Below, piece after piece: positions 28,398-40,502 of a DNA stretch of 64,000 nucleotides (the first letter of the stretch is position 1; each line of letters opens with the position of its first letter). The notes beneath the pieces are model-generated. The model was not told the DNA's origin and made no database searches. It saw only the letters and a program-made list of their open reading frames with translations. The position numbers and the translations under genes are program-made. The stretch spans positions 62,001 through 126,000 of the forward strand of contig NZ_JAIWNC010000003.1 in NCBI RefSeq assembly GCF_020216025.1, written 5' to 3'. This DNA is from Jidongwangia harbinensis. Lineage in GTDB: Bacteria > Actinomycetota > Actinomycetes > Mycobacteriales > Micromonosporaceae.

Positions 28398-29378
28398 TCA
28401 GCAGGCCATCATCTCGGGCGTGACGGCCGCCTCGGTGTCCGGGATGCCCAGGTCGCGGGCCCGCTTGTCGGCCAGCGCCAGCAGCCGGCGGATCCGGCCG
28501 GCGATCGCGTCCTTGGTGAGCGGCGGGTCGGCCAGCGCGCCGAGTTCCTCCAGGGACGCCTGACGGTGTTCGAGCCGCAGTTGGCCGGCCGAGGTGAGGT
28601 GGTTCGGGGCCTCGTCGGCCAGGATCTCCAGCGCGCGGGTGACCCGGGCGGCGGCGGCCACCGCGGCGCGGGCGGAGCGGCGCAGGTTGGCGTCGTCGAA
28701 GTTGGCGAGCCGGTTCGCGGTGGCGCGGACTTCCCGGCGTACCCTCCGCTCCTCCCAGGCCAGCACGCTGGAGTGCGCGCCGATCCGGGTGAGCAGCGCG
28801 GCGATCGCGTCGCCGTCCTTGATGACCACCCGGTCCACGCCGCGCACCTCGCGTTCCTTGGCGGTGATGCCGATCCGGCGGGCGGCGCCGCGCAGCGCCA
28901 GCGCGGCCTCCGGGCCGGGGCAGGTGATCTCCAGCGCGCTGGAGCGGCCGGGTTCGGTGAGCGAACCGTGCGCCATGAACGCGCCGCGCCAGGCGGCCAC
29001 GGCACAGCAGACGTTGGCGGAGACCACATGCGGCGGCAGGCCACGGACCGGGCGGCCACGGACGTCGAGCAGGCCGGTCTGCCGGGCCAGCGCCTCGCCG
29101 TCCTTCACGATGCGGACGATGTAGTGGCTGCCCTTGCGCAGGCCGCCGGACGCGAGGACGTGCACCTCGCTGGGGTACCCGTACACCTCGGCGATCTCCC
29201 GCCGCAGGCGTCGCGCCACCGCGCCGGTGTCCAGCTCAGCCTCGACCACGACGCGGCCGGACACGATGTGCAGGCCCCCGGCGAAGCGCAGCAGCGCCGC
29301 CATCTCCGCCCGGCGACAGCACGGCTTGGGCACGTCGACCCGGCTCAGCTCGTCCTTGACCGCTGCCGTCATCGCCAT
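28398..29378 (-). CDS. whiA: WhiA, sporulation regulator
   Basis: A 326-residue WhiA, which in Streptomyces works with WhiB to control sporulation septation. The N-terminal two-thirds form the LAGLIDADG-like domain ([54 protein letters not shown]), and the C-terminal helix-turn-helix begins with [40 protein letters not shown]. Length matches the family. It follows yvcK on the reverse strand, the standard order whiA-yvcK-rapZ-uvrC. Confidence 0.95.
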   Translation of the reverse strand: MAMTAAVKDELSRVDVPKPCCRRAEMAALLRFAGGLHIVSGRVVVEAELDTGAVARRLRREIAEVYGYPSEVHVLASGGLRKGSHYIVRIVKDGEALARQTGLLDVRGRPVRGLPPHVVSANVCCAVAAWRGAFMAHGSLTEPGRSSALEITCPGPEAALALRGAARRIGITAKEREVRGVDRVVIKDGDAIAALLTRIGAHSSVLAWEERRVRREVRATANRLANFDDANLRRSARAAVAAAARVTRALEILADEAPNHLTSAGQLRLEHRQASLEELGALADPPLTKDAIAGRIRRLLALADKRARDLGIPDTEAAVTPEMMAC

Positions 29379-29436
29379 TCGTGTGTCACCTCATGCGCCG
29401 GATCTTGAACAATGTGTGCCGTGGTACGCCTGATGC

Positions 29437-30609
29437 TTAACGAGCGGCACCCAGGACAGGCACCAGTGCAACGCCCAACGACTCAGGATCATGCCTGGCG
29501 CTGCCGTCCGCAACGGCCAACGGTGCCAGAACCAGTCGAGCCCCGAGCGACTCCGCGGCCCGGTGCACCGGTTCGGGTTCGCCCACCCAGCGCGCGTCCG
29601 CCAGGACGGCATCCACGTGCAGCTTGGGCAGGTACCAGTGCAGCGCGGCCAGATGGTCGGCCACCGAGAGGCCGAGCGTCTCGTTGTCCGCCGCCAGGTT
29701 CAGCGTCACCAACCGGCGGGCCCGGCTGGTGACGATCGCGTCGGCCAGCTCCGGCACCAGCAGGTGCGGCAGGACGCTGGTGTACCAGCTGCCCGGCCCG
29801 AAGATCAACCAGTCGGCGTCGCCGATCGCGGCCAGCGCGGGCGGGCAGGCGGGCGGCGAGGCGGGTACCAGGCGTACCGCCTCGACGTGCCCCGGAGTCA
29901 CCGCTACCGCGTGCTGACCACGGACAGTGACAATCTCACCGGGCTGGGCCGGGTCGCCGCCGCGAACGTCGGCCTCGATGCCCACCGCGTGGCAGGCCAT
30001 CGGCAGCACACGCCCGCGCGCCCCGACCATGGCGAGCGCGTGGTCCAGCGCCGCGACCGGGTCGCCGAGCAGCTCCATCAGGCCGAGCAGCAGCAGGTTG
30101 CCGACCGCGTGACCGGCCAGCGGGTCCGGGTCGCCGACCGCCGCGAACCGGTGCTGCAGCAACGTCGCGGTGCGCTGCCCGAACTCGTCGGCGGACGCCA
30201 GCGCGGCCACCGCCTGGCGCAGGTCACCGGGCGGCAGCTGGGCGTCCCGCTCGGCGCGGAGCCGGCCGCTCGACCCACCGTCGTCACCGACCGTGACTAC
30301 CGCGGTGATGTCCAGGTCGAGGACGCGGGCGCAGTGCCGCAGGCCGCGCAGCGAGGCGGCGAGGCCGTGGCCTCCGCCGAACGCGACTACCTTGAGCGGC
30401 CGCCCGCCCTCGGATCGACCATCCGGCCGCGCCGCGGTCCCGCCCGGCTGGGTGCGCGGCTGCGCCGCCTCGGGCCCCGTCCCGCCTGCCGGAGTGCGCG
30501 GCTGCGCCGCCTCGGGCCCCGTCCCGCCCGTCGGAGTGCGCGGCTGCGCCGCCTCAGGCCCCGTCCCGCCCGCCGGAGTGCGCGGCTGCGCCGCCTCGGG
30601 CCCCGTCAC
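29437..30609 (-). CDS. yvcK: YvcK/CofD-like gluconeogenesis factor with repeat-built N-terminus
   Basis: Residues 70-390 are a YvcK-family protein: VVAFGGGHGLAASLRGL, VGDDGGSSGRLR, GHAVGNLLLLGLMELLGD and IFGPGSWYTSVLPHLLVPE are all present. Relatives bind UDP-sugars and affect cell wall growth or gluconeogenesis. The first 56 residues are four copies of a 14-residue unit (TGPEAAQPRTPAGG), encoded by 42-bp DNA repeats and absent from usual members (about 320 residues). The GTG start overlaps the rapZ stop as GTGA, so the extension is expected to be translated. Confidence 0.9.
   Translation of the reverse strand: MTGPEAAQPRTPAGGTGPEAAQPRTPTGGTGPEAAQPRTPAGGTGPEAAQPRTQPGGTAARPDGRSEGGRPLKVVAFGGGHGLAASLRGLRHCARVLDLDITAVVTVGDDGGSSGRLRAERDAQLPPGDLRQAVAALASADEFGQRTATLLQHRFAAVGDPDPLAGHAVGNLLLLGLMELLGDPVAALDHALAMVGARGRVLPMACHAVGIEADVRGGDPAQPGEIVTVRGQHAVAVTPGHVEAVRLVPASPPACPPALAAIGDADWLIFGPGSWYTSVLPHLLVPELADAIVTSRARRLVTLNLAADNETLGLSVADHLAALHWYLPKLHVDAVLADARWVGEPEPVHRAAESLGARLVLAPLAVADGSARHDPESLGVALVPVLGAAR
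30438..30609. repeat. 42-bp tandem repeat, four copies, inside yvcK
   Basis: Four nearly identical 42-bp units encode TGPEAAQPRTP(A/T)GG, the last unit ending QPGG. The unit is a multiple of three, so copy number can change without breaking the frame. Confidence 0.9.
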
Positions 30610-32111
30610 TCCCGCCCCAGGTCACGGTGCGACGAGTGGGCGGAGAGCCGGATGTCGCGCAGCCGCGACGTCAGTTCCTCGGTGATCGCGACGCTGCGGT
30701 GCTTGCCGCCGGTGCAGCCGACGGCCACGGTCAGGTAACGCTTGCCCTCCCGCTCGAAGCCGGGCGCGGTCGCGGCGATGAGCTGCGCGTACGTCGACAC
30801 GAACTCACCGGCGCCGTCCTGCCCGAGCACGTACCCGCTGACCCCCTCCTCGAGGCCGGTGTGGTCGCGCAGCTCCGGCACCCAGAACGGGTTGGGCAGG
30901 AACCGGGCGTCCATCACGTAGTCGGCGTCCGGCGGCAGGCCGTACTTGAACCCGAACGACAGCACGGTGATCCGCAGCCGGCGGGCGTCCTCGCCGCCGA
31001 ACAGTTCCTCCACCCGGCGCCGGAGCTGGTTCACGTTGAGATGACTGGTGTCGATGATCACGTCGGCCTGTTCGCGGGCCTCCTCGAGCAGCTTGCGCTC
31101 GGCCGCGATGCCGTCGGCGAGACGGCCGTCGCCCTGCAGCGGGTGCGAGCGCCGCACCGACTCGAACCGCCGGATCAGCACCTCGTCGTCGGCGTCCACG
31201 AACACCACGCGCGGCGAGAAGCCGCGCTCCTTGAGCGCCCGGATCGCGCCGGCCAGGTCGGTGGAGAACGCGCGGCTGCGGACGTCCAGAACCATGGCGG
31301 TACGCCGGGCCGCCCCGCCCGCCTGGAACGCGAGCTGCGCCATGTCCAGCATCAGCGCCTGCGGCAGGTTGTCGACGACGTAGAAGCCGACGTTCTCCAG
31401 GGCGCGCGCCACCGTGCTGCGGCCGCCGCCGGAGAGGCCGGTGACCACGACCAGGTCGGTGTCGACCTCGTCGGGATCGGGCTCGATGATCTCCACCTGG
31501 TCGTCGTCGGCGCCGCTGCCACGGCCCGCCGCGCCCAAGCCATCCCGGCCCGGCACGCCAGAACCATCTTGGCCCGCTACACCGGCCCGGCCCGCCACAC
31601 CAGAACCATCCCGGCCCGACAGACCGGCACCATCCCGGCCCGACAGACCGGCACCATCCCGGCCCGACACTCCAGCACTGTCACGATCCGTCATGCCAGT
31701 GTCGTCACGTTCCGTCATGCCGAAGCCGTCGCGCCCTACCCTGCCGAGGCCCGTGCCGCCATGGCCCGCCGCGCCGGAGACGCCATGGCCCCCCGACCCA
31801 CCGTCCGCCGACCGGGCGGCGACGCCATCCACCGGCCGAGAGTCAGTGGCATCCGACCGAGAGCCAATGCCGCCCGCCGGCCGAGAGGCGTTGTCATCCG
31901 CAGACCGGGAGCCGTCGTCGTTCACCGGACCAAGTTCGCCGCCGTCGCGGTCGGCCGAGCCGAGATCGCTCCCGCCACGGTTGGCCACGCCGGGCTCGGC
32001 GCCGCCGCCGTGTAACGCGCCGAGGTCGCCTCCGGTCCGGTTCGTCGCGCCGGGCCCGGTCCTGTCACCGCCCGCCGCGCTCGATCCGAACTCCGGCATC
32101 GACTCCGTCAC
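30606..32111 (-). CDS. rapZ: RapZ-like nucleotide-binding protein with long disordered N-terminus
   Basis: The C-terminal 285 residues (about 218-501) are a complete RapZ/YvcJ protein: Walker A GLSGGGRST, the VFVDADDEVLIRRFESVRRSHPL segment and the C-terminal domain with SFGFKYGLPPDADYV, NPFWVPELR and VGCTGGKHRSVAI. Relatives bind nucleotides; in E. coli RapZ guides degradation of a regulatory RNA. The first 215 residues are Gly/Asp/Ser/Arg-rich with repeats such as SGRDGAGL and have no counterpart in the 285-300-residue family. The GTG at 32111 has GGGAGG 5 bases upstream; ATG at 32099 is the alternative. Confidence 0.92.
   Translation of the reverse strand: MTESMPEFGSSAAGGDRTGPGATNRTGGDLGALHGGGAEPGVANRGGSDLGSADRDGGELGPVNDDGSRSADDNASRPAGGIGSRSDATDSRPVDGVAARSADGGSGGHGVSGAAGHGGTGLGRVGRDGFGMTERDDTGMTDRDSAGVSGRDGAGLSGRDGAGLSGRDGSGVAGRAGVAGQDGSGVPGRDGLGAAGRGSGADDDQVEIIEPDPDEVDTDLVVVTGLSGGGRSTVARALENVGFYVVDNLPQALMLDMAQLAFQAGGAARRTAMVLDVRSRAFSTDLAGAIRALKERGFSPRVVFVDADDEVLIRRFESVRRSHPLQGDGRLADGIAAERKLLEEAREQADVIIDTSHLNVNQLRRRVEELFGGEDARRLRITVLSFGFKYGLPPDADYVMDARFLPNPFWVPELRDHTGLEEGVSGYVLGQDGAGEFVSTYAQLIAATAPGFEREGKRYLTVAVGCTGGKHRSVAITEELTSRLRDIRLSAHSSHRDLGRE
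31560..31700. repeat. 24-bp in-frame tandem repeat inside rapZ
   Basis: The unit ggcaccatcccggcccgacagacc (plus-strand reading) recurs every 24 bases, with more degenerate copies on both sides. It encodes SGRDGAGL-type octapeptides in the disordered N-terminal part. Confidence 0.8.
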
Positions 32112-32179
32112 GCACGCCTCCCACGTCAATTTCTTCCGTGCCGCTCGCGCGACACTGCATCCTAGGCAGACCGGACCGG

Positions 32180-34657
32180 TCAGGGCCGCCGGAGGTCCGG
32201 TCCGTTACCCGATCCGGTGTCCCCCGATGACCGGATGCCCCGTTCGTCGTCGCCGGTCGCGGGGGCTTCCGGGCGGTCAACGGGATCAACGAGGATTTCG
32301 GTTTCGGTATTCGCGCTCGCCGGGCTCGATTCGGCCACAGTCGGTGCCGGCTCGGCGGAGACCGGCCGGGCCGCCGCAGCTTCCGCCGCACGGACCGGCG
32401 CCGGTGCCGGCAGCCCGGCGCGGGCCCGGGTCGCCCCGGACTTCGTGCGGCCGGCGCCGCCCGCCGGGAAGGTCGCGGACTCCGCCGTCTCCGGCTTCTC
32501 GGCGTCCGGTTGGAGGGCGGCCAGCACCGCCTCGGCGGTACGCCGGCCGATGCCGGGAACCTCGGTGATCTCCTCGGGCGTGGCCTGACCGAGGCGCTTC
32601 AGCGACCCGAAGTGCCGCAGCAACGCCTTGCGCCGGGTCTCGCCCAGGCCGGGGATGTTGTCGAGCGCGGAGGCGGTCATCCGCTTCGACCGCCGCTGCC
32701 GGTGGAACGTGATGGCGAACCGGTGTGCCTCGTCGCGGATGCGCTGCAGCAGGTAGAGCGCTTCGGACGTGCGGGGCAGGATCACCGGGAAGTCGTCGCC
32801 GGGCAGCCACACCTCCTCCAGGCGCTTGGCCAGGCCGCAGAGCGCCACGTCGGTGATGCCCAGGTCGGCCAGGACCGTGGCGACCGCGTTGACCTGGGGC
32901 TGGCCGCCGTCGACCACGACGAGCTGGGGCGGGTACGCGAACCGGCGCGGCTTTCCGGTCAGCGGGTCGATGCCGGGCAGTTCCGCGGTGGCCGGGTCGT
33001 CGCCGGCGGCCGGCTCGACACCCGCGGCCGACACGGACCCCACGTCGACGAGCCGGGACTCGCCGTTCGCCGCGGAAACCCGACCGACAGCCTCAGACTC
33101 GACGGCCCCCCCGGAAACCCGGCCGACAGCCTCAGACTCGACGGCCCCCCCAGAAACCCGGCCGACAGCCTCAGACTCGACGGCCGCCCCGGAAACCCGG
33201 CCGGCGGTTTCGGACTCGGGGGTGTCCCGGGGAGCGTCCGCGCCGGGGCGGGCCCGGTACCGCGCGAAGCGTCGCCGCATCACCTCGCTCATCGCGGCCA
33301 GGTCGTCCGTACCGCTGCCGTCGGGGTTGCCCCGGACGGCGAACCGGCGGTACTCGCTCTTGCGGGCCAGCCCGTCCTCGAACACCACCATGGAGGCGAC
33401 CACGTCGGTGCCCTGGATCTGGGAGACGTCGAAGCACTCGATGCGCAACGGTGCGGTGTCCATGCCCAGCGCCTCGGCGATCTCGTCCAGCGCCTTGCTG
33501 CGGGTGGTCAGGTCGCCGGCCCGGCGGAGCTTGTGCCGGGCCAGGGACTCGCCGGCGTTGCGAGCCACGGTCTCCATCAGCGAGCGCTTGTCGCCGCGCT
33601 GGGGCACCCGGATCTGGACCCGGCCGCCGCCGCGCTTCTCGCCCATCCAGTCGGCGAGGGCCTGCGCGTCCGGCGGGAGTGCGGGCACGAGCAGTTCGCG
33701 GGGTACGTCCCCCTCGCCCTCCACGCCGCCATAGACCTGGCTGCAGAAGTGGTGCACCAGGTCCCCGGTGGTGAGGTCCTCGACCTTCTCCACCACCCAG
33801 CCGCGCTGGCCGCGGATCCGGCCGTCGCGCACGTGGAAGACCTGCACGGCGGCCTCGAGCGGGTCCTCGGCGAACGCCACCACGTCGGCGTCGGTGCCGT
33901 CGCCGAACACCACGGTCTGCTTCTCCATGGCCTTGCGCAGGGCCGCGATGTCGTCGCGCAGCCGGGCCGCCCGCTCGAACTCGAGCTGCTCGGAGGCCTG
34001 CAGCATGTCGCGTTCCAGGCGCTTGACGAACGTGTCGGTGCGCCCGGCCATGAAGTCGCAGAAGTCGTCGACGATGGCCCGGTGTTCCTCGGCGGTGACC
34101 GTGCCGACGCAGGGTGCGGCGCACTTGCCGATGTAGCCGAGCAGGCACGGACGGCCGATCTGACCGGCCCGCTTGAACACCCCGGCGGAGCAGGTGCGCG
34201 CTGGGAAGACCCGGAGCAGCAGGTCGAGCGTCTCGCGGATGGCCCAGGCATGCGAGTACGGCCCGAAGTAGCGCACGCCCTTGCGCTTGGCGCCGCGCAT
34301 CACCTGCAGGCGCGGATACTCCTCGTTGAGCGTCACGGCGAGGAACGGGTACGACTTGTCGTCGCGGTACTTGACGTTGAACCGCGGGTCGTACTCCTTG
34401 ATCCAGGTGAATTCGAGCTGGAGCGCCTCCACCTCGCTGCCCACGGTGACCCAGTCCACGGCGGCCGCGGTGGTGACCATCTGCTGGGTGCGGGCGTGCA
34501 GCGTCCACGTGTCGGCGAAGTAGGAGTTCAGCCGGCTACGCAGGCTTTTCGCCTTGCCGACGTAGATCACCCGGCCGCTGGGATCGCGGAAGCGGTAGAC
34601 GCCGGGGGCGTCCGGGATGGTCCCGGGAGCGGGGCGGTAGGTGGACGGGTCAGGCAC
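32180..34657 (-). CDS. uvrC: UvrC, excinuclease ABC subunit C, with internal repeat insertion
   Basis: An 825-residue UvrC that makes both incisions in nucleotide excision repair. The GIY-YIG domain ([30 protein letters not shown]), UVR segment, RNase H-like domain ([24 protein letters not shown], then [11 protein letters not shown]) and C-terminal HhH pair ([18 protein letters not shown]...[13 protein letters not shown]) are all present. About 95 residues (475-570) are inserted within the RNase H-like domain, partly from a 39-bp repeat, and about 100 Ala/Pro-rich residues trail the HhH region. Usual length is 600-680. GTG at 34657 gives the family start [15 protein letters not shown] at 34687 is possible. 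Confidence 0.93.
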   Translation of the reverse strand: MPDPSTYRPAPGTIPDAPGVYRFRDPSGRVIYVGKAKSLRSRLNSYFADTWTLHARTQQMVTTAAAVDWVTVGSEVEALQLEFTWIKEYDPRFNVKYRDDKSYPFLAVTLNEEYPRLQVMRGAKRKGVRYFGPYSHAWAIRETLDLLLRVFPARTCSAGVFKRAGQIGRPCLLGYIGKCAAPCVGTVTAEEHRAIVDDFCDFMAGRTDTFVKRLERDMLQASEQLEFERAARLRDDIAALRKAMEKQTVVFGDGTDADVVAFAEDPLEAAVQVFHVRDGRIRGQRGWVVEKVEDLTTGDLVHHFCSQVYGGVEGEGDVPRELLVPALPPDAQALADWMGEKRGGGRVQIRVPQRGDKRSLMETVARNAGESLARHKLRRAGDLTTRSKALDEIAEALGMDTAPLRIECFDVSQIQGTDVVASMVVFEDGLARKSEYRRFAVRGNPDGSGTDDLAAMSEVMRRRFARYRARPGADAPRDTPESETAGRVSGAAVESEAVGRVSGGAVESEAVGRVSGGAVESEAVGRVSAANGESRLVDVGSVSAAGVEPAAGDDPATAELPGIDPLTGKPRRFAYPPQLVVVDGGQPQVNAVATVLADLGITDVALCGLAKRLEEVWLPGDDFPVILPRTSEALYLLQRIRDEAHRFAITFHRQRRSKRMTASALDNIPGLGETRRKALLRHFGSLKRLGQATPEEITEVPGIGRRTAEAVLAALQPDAEKPETAESATFPAGGAGRTKSGATRARAGLPAPAPVRAAEAAAARPVSAEPAPTVAESSPASANTETEILVDPVDRPEAPATGDDERGIRSSGDTGSGNGPDLRRP
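33065..33215. repeat. 39-bp tandem repeat inside uvrC
   Basis: About four copies of a 39-bp unit containing cggccgacagcctcagactc encode the 13-residue repeat [13 protein letters not shown] in the inserted loop of UvrC. The central two copies are almost identical. Confidence 0.9.
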
Positions 34658-34697
34658 GGTTCCAACAGTAGTGCCGACCCCTGACATGATTACCCGA

Positions 34698-34737
34698 CCG
34701 GAGGTCCGTTGCCGCCGCCACGGCGTCGGACCTCCGG
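34698..34737 (-). terminator. Terminator after the Rieske gene
   Basis: An 11-bp perfect stem (ccggaggtccg and complement, 18-base loop) lies 20 bases after the Rieske stop and just ahead of uvrC. Confidence 0.6.
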
Positions 34738-34756
34738 CCGGGAAACTCGGGTCGGC

Positions 34757-35293
34757 TCAGGCGGCGACGATGTTGTCGCCGTCCACCTTGACCTTCTGCT
34801 CGGGCAGCGCCCGGTTGGCCGGTCCGTTCTGCGGCGAGCCGTCCAGGATGGAGAACTCGCTGTTGTGGCAGGTGCAGATGATCACACCGGCATCCACCTT
34901 GCTGACGTCGCAGCCCTGGTGCGTGCAGACCTTGCTGAACGCCTTGTAGGTGCCGCTCTCGGGCTGGGTGATGACGTACTTGCCCTTGATGACGCCGCCG
35001 CCCTCGGGCACGTCCGCCTTCGCGGCCAGCACCACACCGCCACCGCCGCCGTCGGACTCCGGCTTGCCGCTGGCGTCGCCGGCCGGGCCGGAGCTACCGG
35101 CCGGGATGGGGTCGTTGGAGTACTCCGGTTCGTTGTTGCCGGTGCTGCCGCGGGTGTCGGTGCCGCACGCCGCCAGGAGACAGGTGGCGCCCAGGGCGCC
35201 GGCCCCGGTCAGTACGGCCCGACGGGTGGGTACCGCGCCGCTGGTCGTTTCATGCCGGCACACGGTCTCGGGCCTCGCCTGCACGTCAGTCAT
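34757..35293 (-). CDS. Rieske [2Fe-2S] protein, Tat-exported lipoprotein
   Basis: A 178-residue exported Rieske protein. The N-terminus has a twin-arginine motif (TRRAVLTGAG, residues 23-32) followed by a hydrophobic stretch ending in the lipobox LLAAC, so the mature protein is probably lipid-anchored outside the membrane. A Ser/Gly/Pro linker leads to the Rieske domain with CTHQGC and CTCHNSEF cluster-binding loops; the second differs from the common CPCHGS. The partner is unknown; it is not next to cytochrome bc genes. ATG at 35293 is the only sensible start. Confidence 0.9.
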   Translation of the reverse strand: MTDVQARPETVCRHETTSGAVPTRRAVLTGAGALGATCLLAACGTDTRGSTGNNEPEYSNDPIPAGSSGPAGDASGKPESDGGGGGVVLAAKADVPEGGGVIKGKYVITQPESGTYKAFSKVCTHQGCDVSKVDAGVIICTCHNSEFSILDGSPQNGPANRALPEQKVKVDGDNIVAA

Positions 35294-35467
35294 TGGTCGG
35301 AACCCTCCAGTAACCCTGATGAACGCCACGTCGTCACGCGGCGCTGTTTCTAGATACGTCGAGGCCGTCGGTGTGGTTCATGCCGACGACAACTTTCTCG
35401 ATCGTTCCCGCACCATTTTGCCCCGGTTGGCGCGCGTTGGACCGGTGGCCGGGCCGCATCACAACGC

Positions 35468-35511
35468 ACACAGCCCGATGGCGCCGACGTTACGGCACCT
35501 TCGGGCTGTGT
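35468..35511 (-). terminator. Probable terminator after uvrA
   Basis: An 11-bp perfect stem (acacagcccga and complement) with a 22-base loop, 36 bases past the uvrA stop. It lies in the 253-base space that must also carry the promoter of the Rieske gene. Confidence 0.55.
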
Positions 35512-35546
35512 AGCTGTGAGTTACCTGAGACTTCAATTAACTCTGG

Positions 35547-38516
<2,970 letters not shown>

Positions 38517-38521
38517 GCAAC

Positions 38522-38546
38522 TCCGTCTGGTGGGTCCGTCTGGTGG
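38522..38546. repeat. Direct repeat in the uvrA leader
   Basis: The 12-bp sequence tccgtctggtgg occurs twice with one base between the copies, in the leader just upstream of uvrA. Confidence 0.7.
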
Positions 38547-38550
38547 AATT

Positions 38551-38564
38551 GGAACATATGTGTG
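38551..38564 (-). promoter_or_regulatory. LexA/SOS-box-like site upstream of uvrA
   Basis: The plus-strand ggaacatatgtgtg keeps the GAAC-N4-GT core of the Gram-positive/actinobacterial SOS box (CGAAC-N4-GTTCG) but has a weakened right half. It lies 35 bases before the uvrA ATG, overlapping the likely -10 region; a TTGCCG about 24 bases further upstream could be the -35. One half-site is imperfect, so confidence is moderate. Confidence 0.45.
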
Positions 38565-38675
38565 ATCGAGCTAAGGCAGCGGCAACTCTAGCCACGGGGT
38601 ACGACAAGTTTCGGCCGGCCTAGGTGCAGCGCTTCGCACCCCGTGCACATTCCCGCAGATCAGGCGGGCGACACG

Positions 38676-40481
38676 TCACTCGGCAGAGGGAACCGGAAGA
38701 TCGCGCACGTCCCACACCAGCACGCCGCCGACCTGCAGCGGCTGGCGCCGGAGCAGCCCGGTGACGGTGTCCTCCAGCAGCTCACCGTTGCGGCTGTCGG
38801 GCACCAGGACCACCACGGCGGCCCGCCAGAACGTGAGATCGGCGACGGCCGCGGCGCGGTCCGCCTCGGTGAGAGCGACCGGGCGGCCGTACTCGCGCAC
38901 CCGCCACAGCAGGTTCGAGGTGGCACGCGGCGGGGCACTCCACGACCCGGTGTCGTCGGCGGGCGGATTCGCCGGTCCCATGAAGTAGCCGCGGGGCACC
39001 CGGAACTCGAGGTTGGCCAGTGTGGCCCAGCGCATCGCGGTGCGCCCGGTGGTGACGTCCGGCAGCGGCACCGGCACCAGGGTGCGGTCCTCCGGCACGT
39101 ACGAGCGCCACGTCCCGTCCGCGATGAACGACGGGATCGGGTCGGCCTCGACGATCGGCAGCGGCTTCGGCGCGACCGGCACCAGGGCCACGGTGAGCCC
39201 GATCCAGAAGGCCACCCGGCGCCGGTGCGGTGCCTGCGGGATCCGGTCCGCGGCCAGCGCCAGCAGCACGCCGACCACGGTGGCGGTCACGATCGCGAAC
39301 CGGGTCACGCTCACCAGGTCGATGATCGGCACGTGACTGATCAGCCCGAACGGCAGCGGGATCGAGGTGTCCTGCCCGGCCACCCGCAGCCAGGGCCCCA
39401 TCGAGGCGATCAGCAGGACCAGCCCGGCCACGGCGGTGGCCCGCGCGGCCGCCGAGCGCCACAGCACGGCCAGGCAGACCCCGAGCATGATCAGCAGGGG
39501 TACGCCGAAGAACGTGTTGTCCTCGGTCCCGCTGACGCTCAGCTGCCGGGCGATCGCGCCGTTGCCGGCCAGCGACTGCCGCGCGTACGCGCCGACCGAG
39601 AGCAGGTCGGTGACGTAGTGACCGGGATCGAACGGCTGCCCGTGATAACTGCGCGGACCGAAGAACTGCCACCACAACGGGTACGCCAGCAGCGCCGACG
39701 CGGTCACCGCGGTCACGCCCAGCCCGGCCAGGAACCGCGGCGCCACCGCCCGGGCGTCGGCCCGGGCCATGGCCGCGTAGGCCAGCACGAACACCCCCAG
39801 CGTGAGCGCCGTGAACAGCAGCGTCTCCTCGTTGATGAAGACCTGCAGCACCACCAGCAGGGCGAGCACGATCCCGCCGCGCACCGCCCGGCCCGGTTCC
39901 CGCAGCCGCAGCACCTGCCAGACGATGAACGGCACCACGAACTGGGCGACGAAGTTGATGTGCCCGTTGGCGTGCGACACCATCGCCGGGCAGAACCCGC
40001 ACCACAGGCCGCCGATCCAGGCCGCCCGCCGGGTCCGCAGCAGGTGCCGGGAGAACACGAAATACCAGGCCGCGGCCGTGCCGGCCAGACCGAGCGTGAG
40101 GAGTACGGCCACCGAGACGCCGCCGCCGAGGAAGTGCGTGATCGGGGCCACCGGCAGGCTCAGCGCCAGGATCGACGTGTTGGCCATCATGTTCACGCCG
40201 TCCGGCACGTTCAGCCGCTCGCTGTAGAACGGGCTCTCGCCGTGGAACACCACCCGCTCGGCGTGCGCCAGCATGAACAGGAAGACGCCGTGGTCGTCGT
40301 CGTTGCTGGAGAGCACCCGGCCGTTCGGGTCGATCCAGAGCCGGCACATCACCAGCAGCGAGAGCGCCAGGTAGCCGGCGTACACCACCAGATCCCGCAG
40401 ATTGCGGCGCCGGGCCGGCGCGGGAGCCGGAGCGGCAGCCGCGGGCTCCGCCCGCTCGTCGACCTCGTCCACCGCGCGCAC
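38676..40481 (-). CDS. Polytopic membrane protein, GT-C glycosyltransferase-like
   Basis: A 601-residue membrane protein with about ten to twelve hydrophobic helices between residues 30 and 445 and a soluble C-terminal domain of about 150 residues. A periplasmic-loop motif with acidic residues (LSSNDDDHGVFLFMLAHAERV, about 58-78) follows the first helix, and ANGHINFVAQFV and EETLLFTAL occur later; this layout resembles GT-C lipid-linked-sugar transferases. I cannot name the substrate. It starts with a GTG 21 bases after rsgA, so the two are probably co-transcribed. Confidence 0.7.
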   Translation of the reverse strand: MRAVDEVDERAEPAAAAPAPAPARRRNLRDLVVYAGYLALSLLVMCRLWIDPNGRVLSSNDDDHGVFLFMLAHAERVVFHGESPFYSERLNVPDGVNMMANTSILALSLPVAPITHFLGGGVSVAVLLTLGLAGTAAAWYFVFSRHLLRTRRAAWIGGLWCGFCPAMVSHANGHINFVAQFVVPFIVWQVLRLREPGRAVRGGIVLALLVVLQVFINEETLLFTALTLGVFVLAYAAMARADARAVAPRFLAGLGVTAVTASALLAYPLWWQFFGPRSYHGQPFDPGHYVTDLLSVGAYARQSLAGNGAIARQLSVSGTEDNTFFGVPLLIMLGVCLAVLWRSAAARATAVAGLVLLIASMGPWLRVAGQDTSIPLPFGLISHVPIIDLVSVTRFAIVTATVVGVLLALAADRIPQAPHRRRVAFWIGLTVALVPVAPKPLPIVEADPIPSFIADGTWRSYVPEDRTLVPVPLPDVTTGRTAMRWATLANLEFRVPRGYFMGPANPPADDTGSWSAPPRATSNLLWRVREYGRPVALTEADRAAAVADLTFWRAAVVVLVPDSRNGELLEDTVTGLLRRQPLQVGGVLVWDVRDLPVPSAE

Positions 40482-40502
40482 CGGTGCATTCTGCCAGAGA
40501 CG

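Noticed and set aside
32112..32129. TTG start for rapZ at 32129
   Set aside because: The GTG at 32111 has GGGAGG at good spacing, the TTG does not.
32510..34684. 724-residue plus-strand open frame
   Set aside because: Antisense to uvrC, including its repeat region; no family features.
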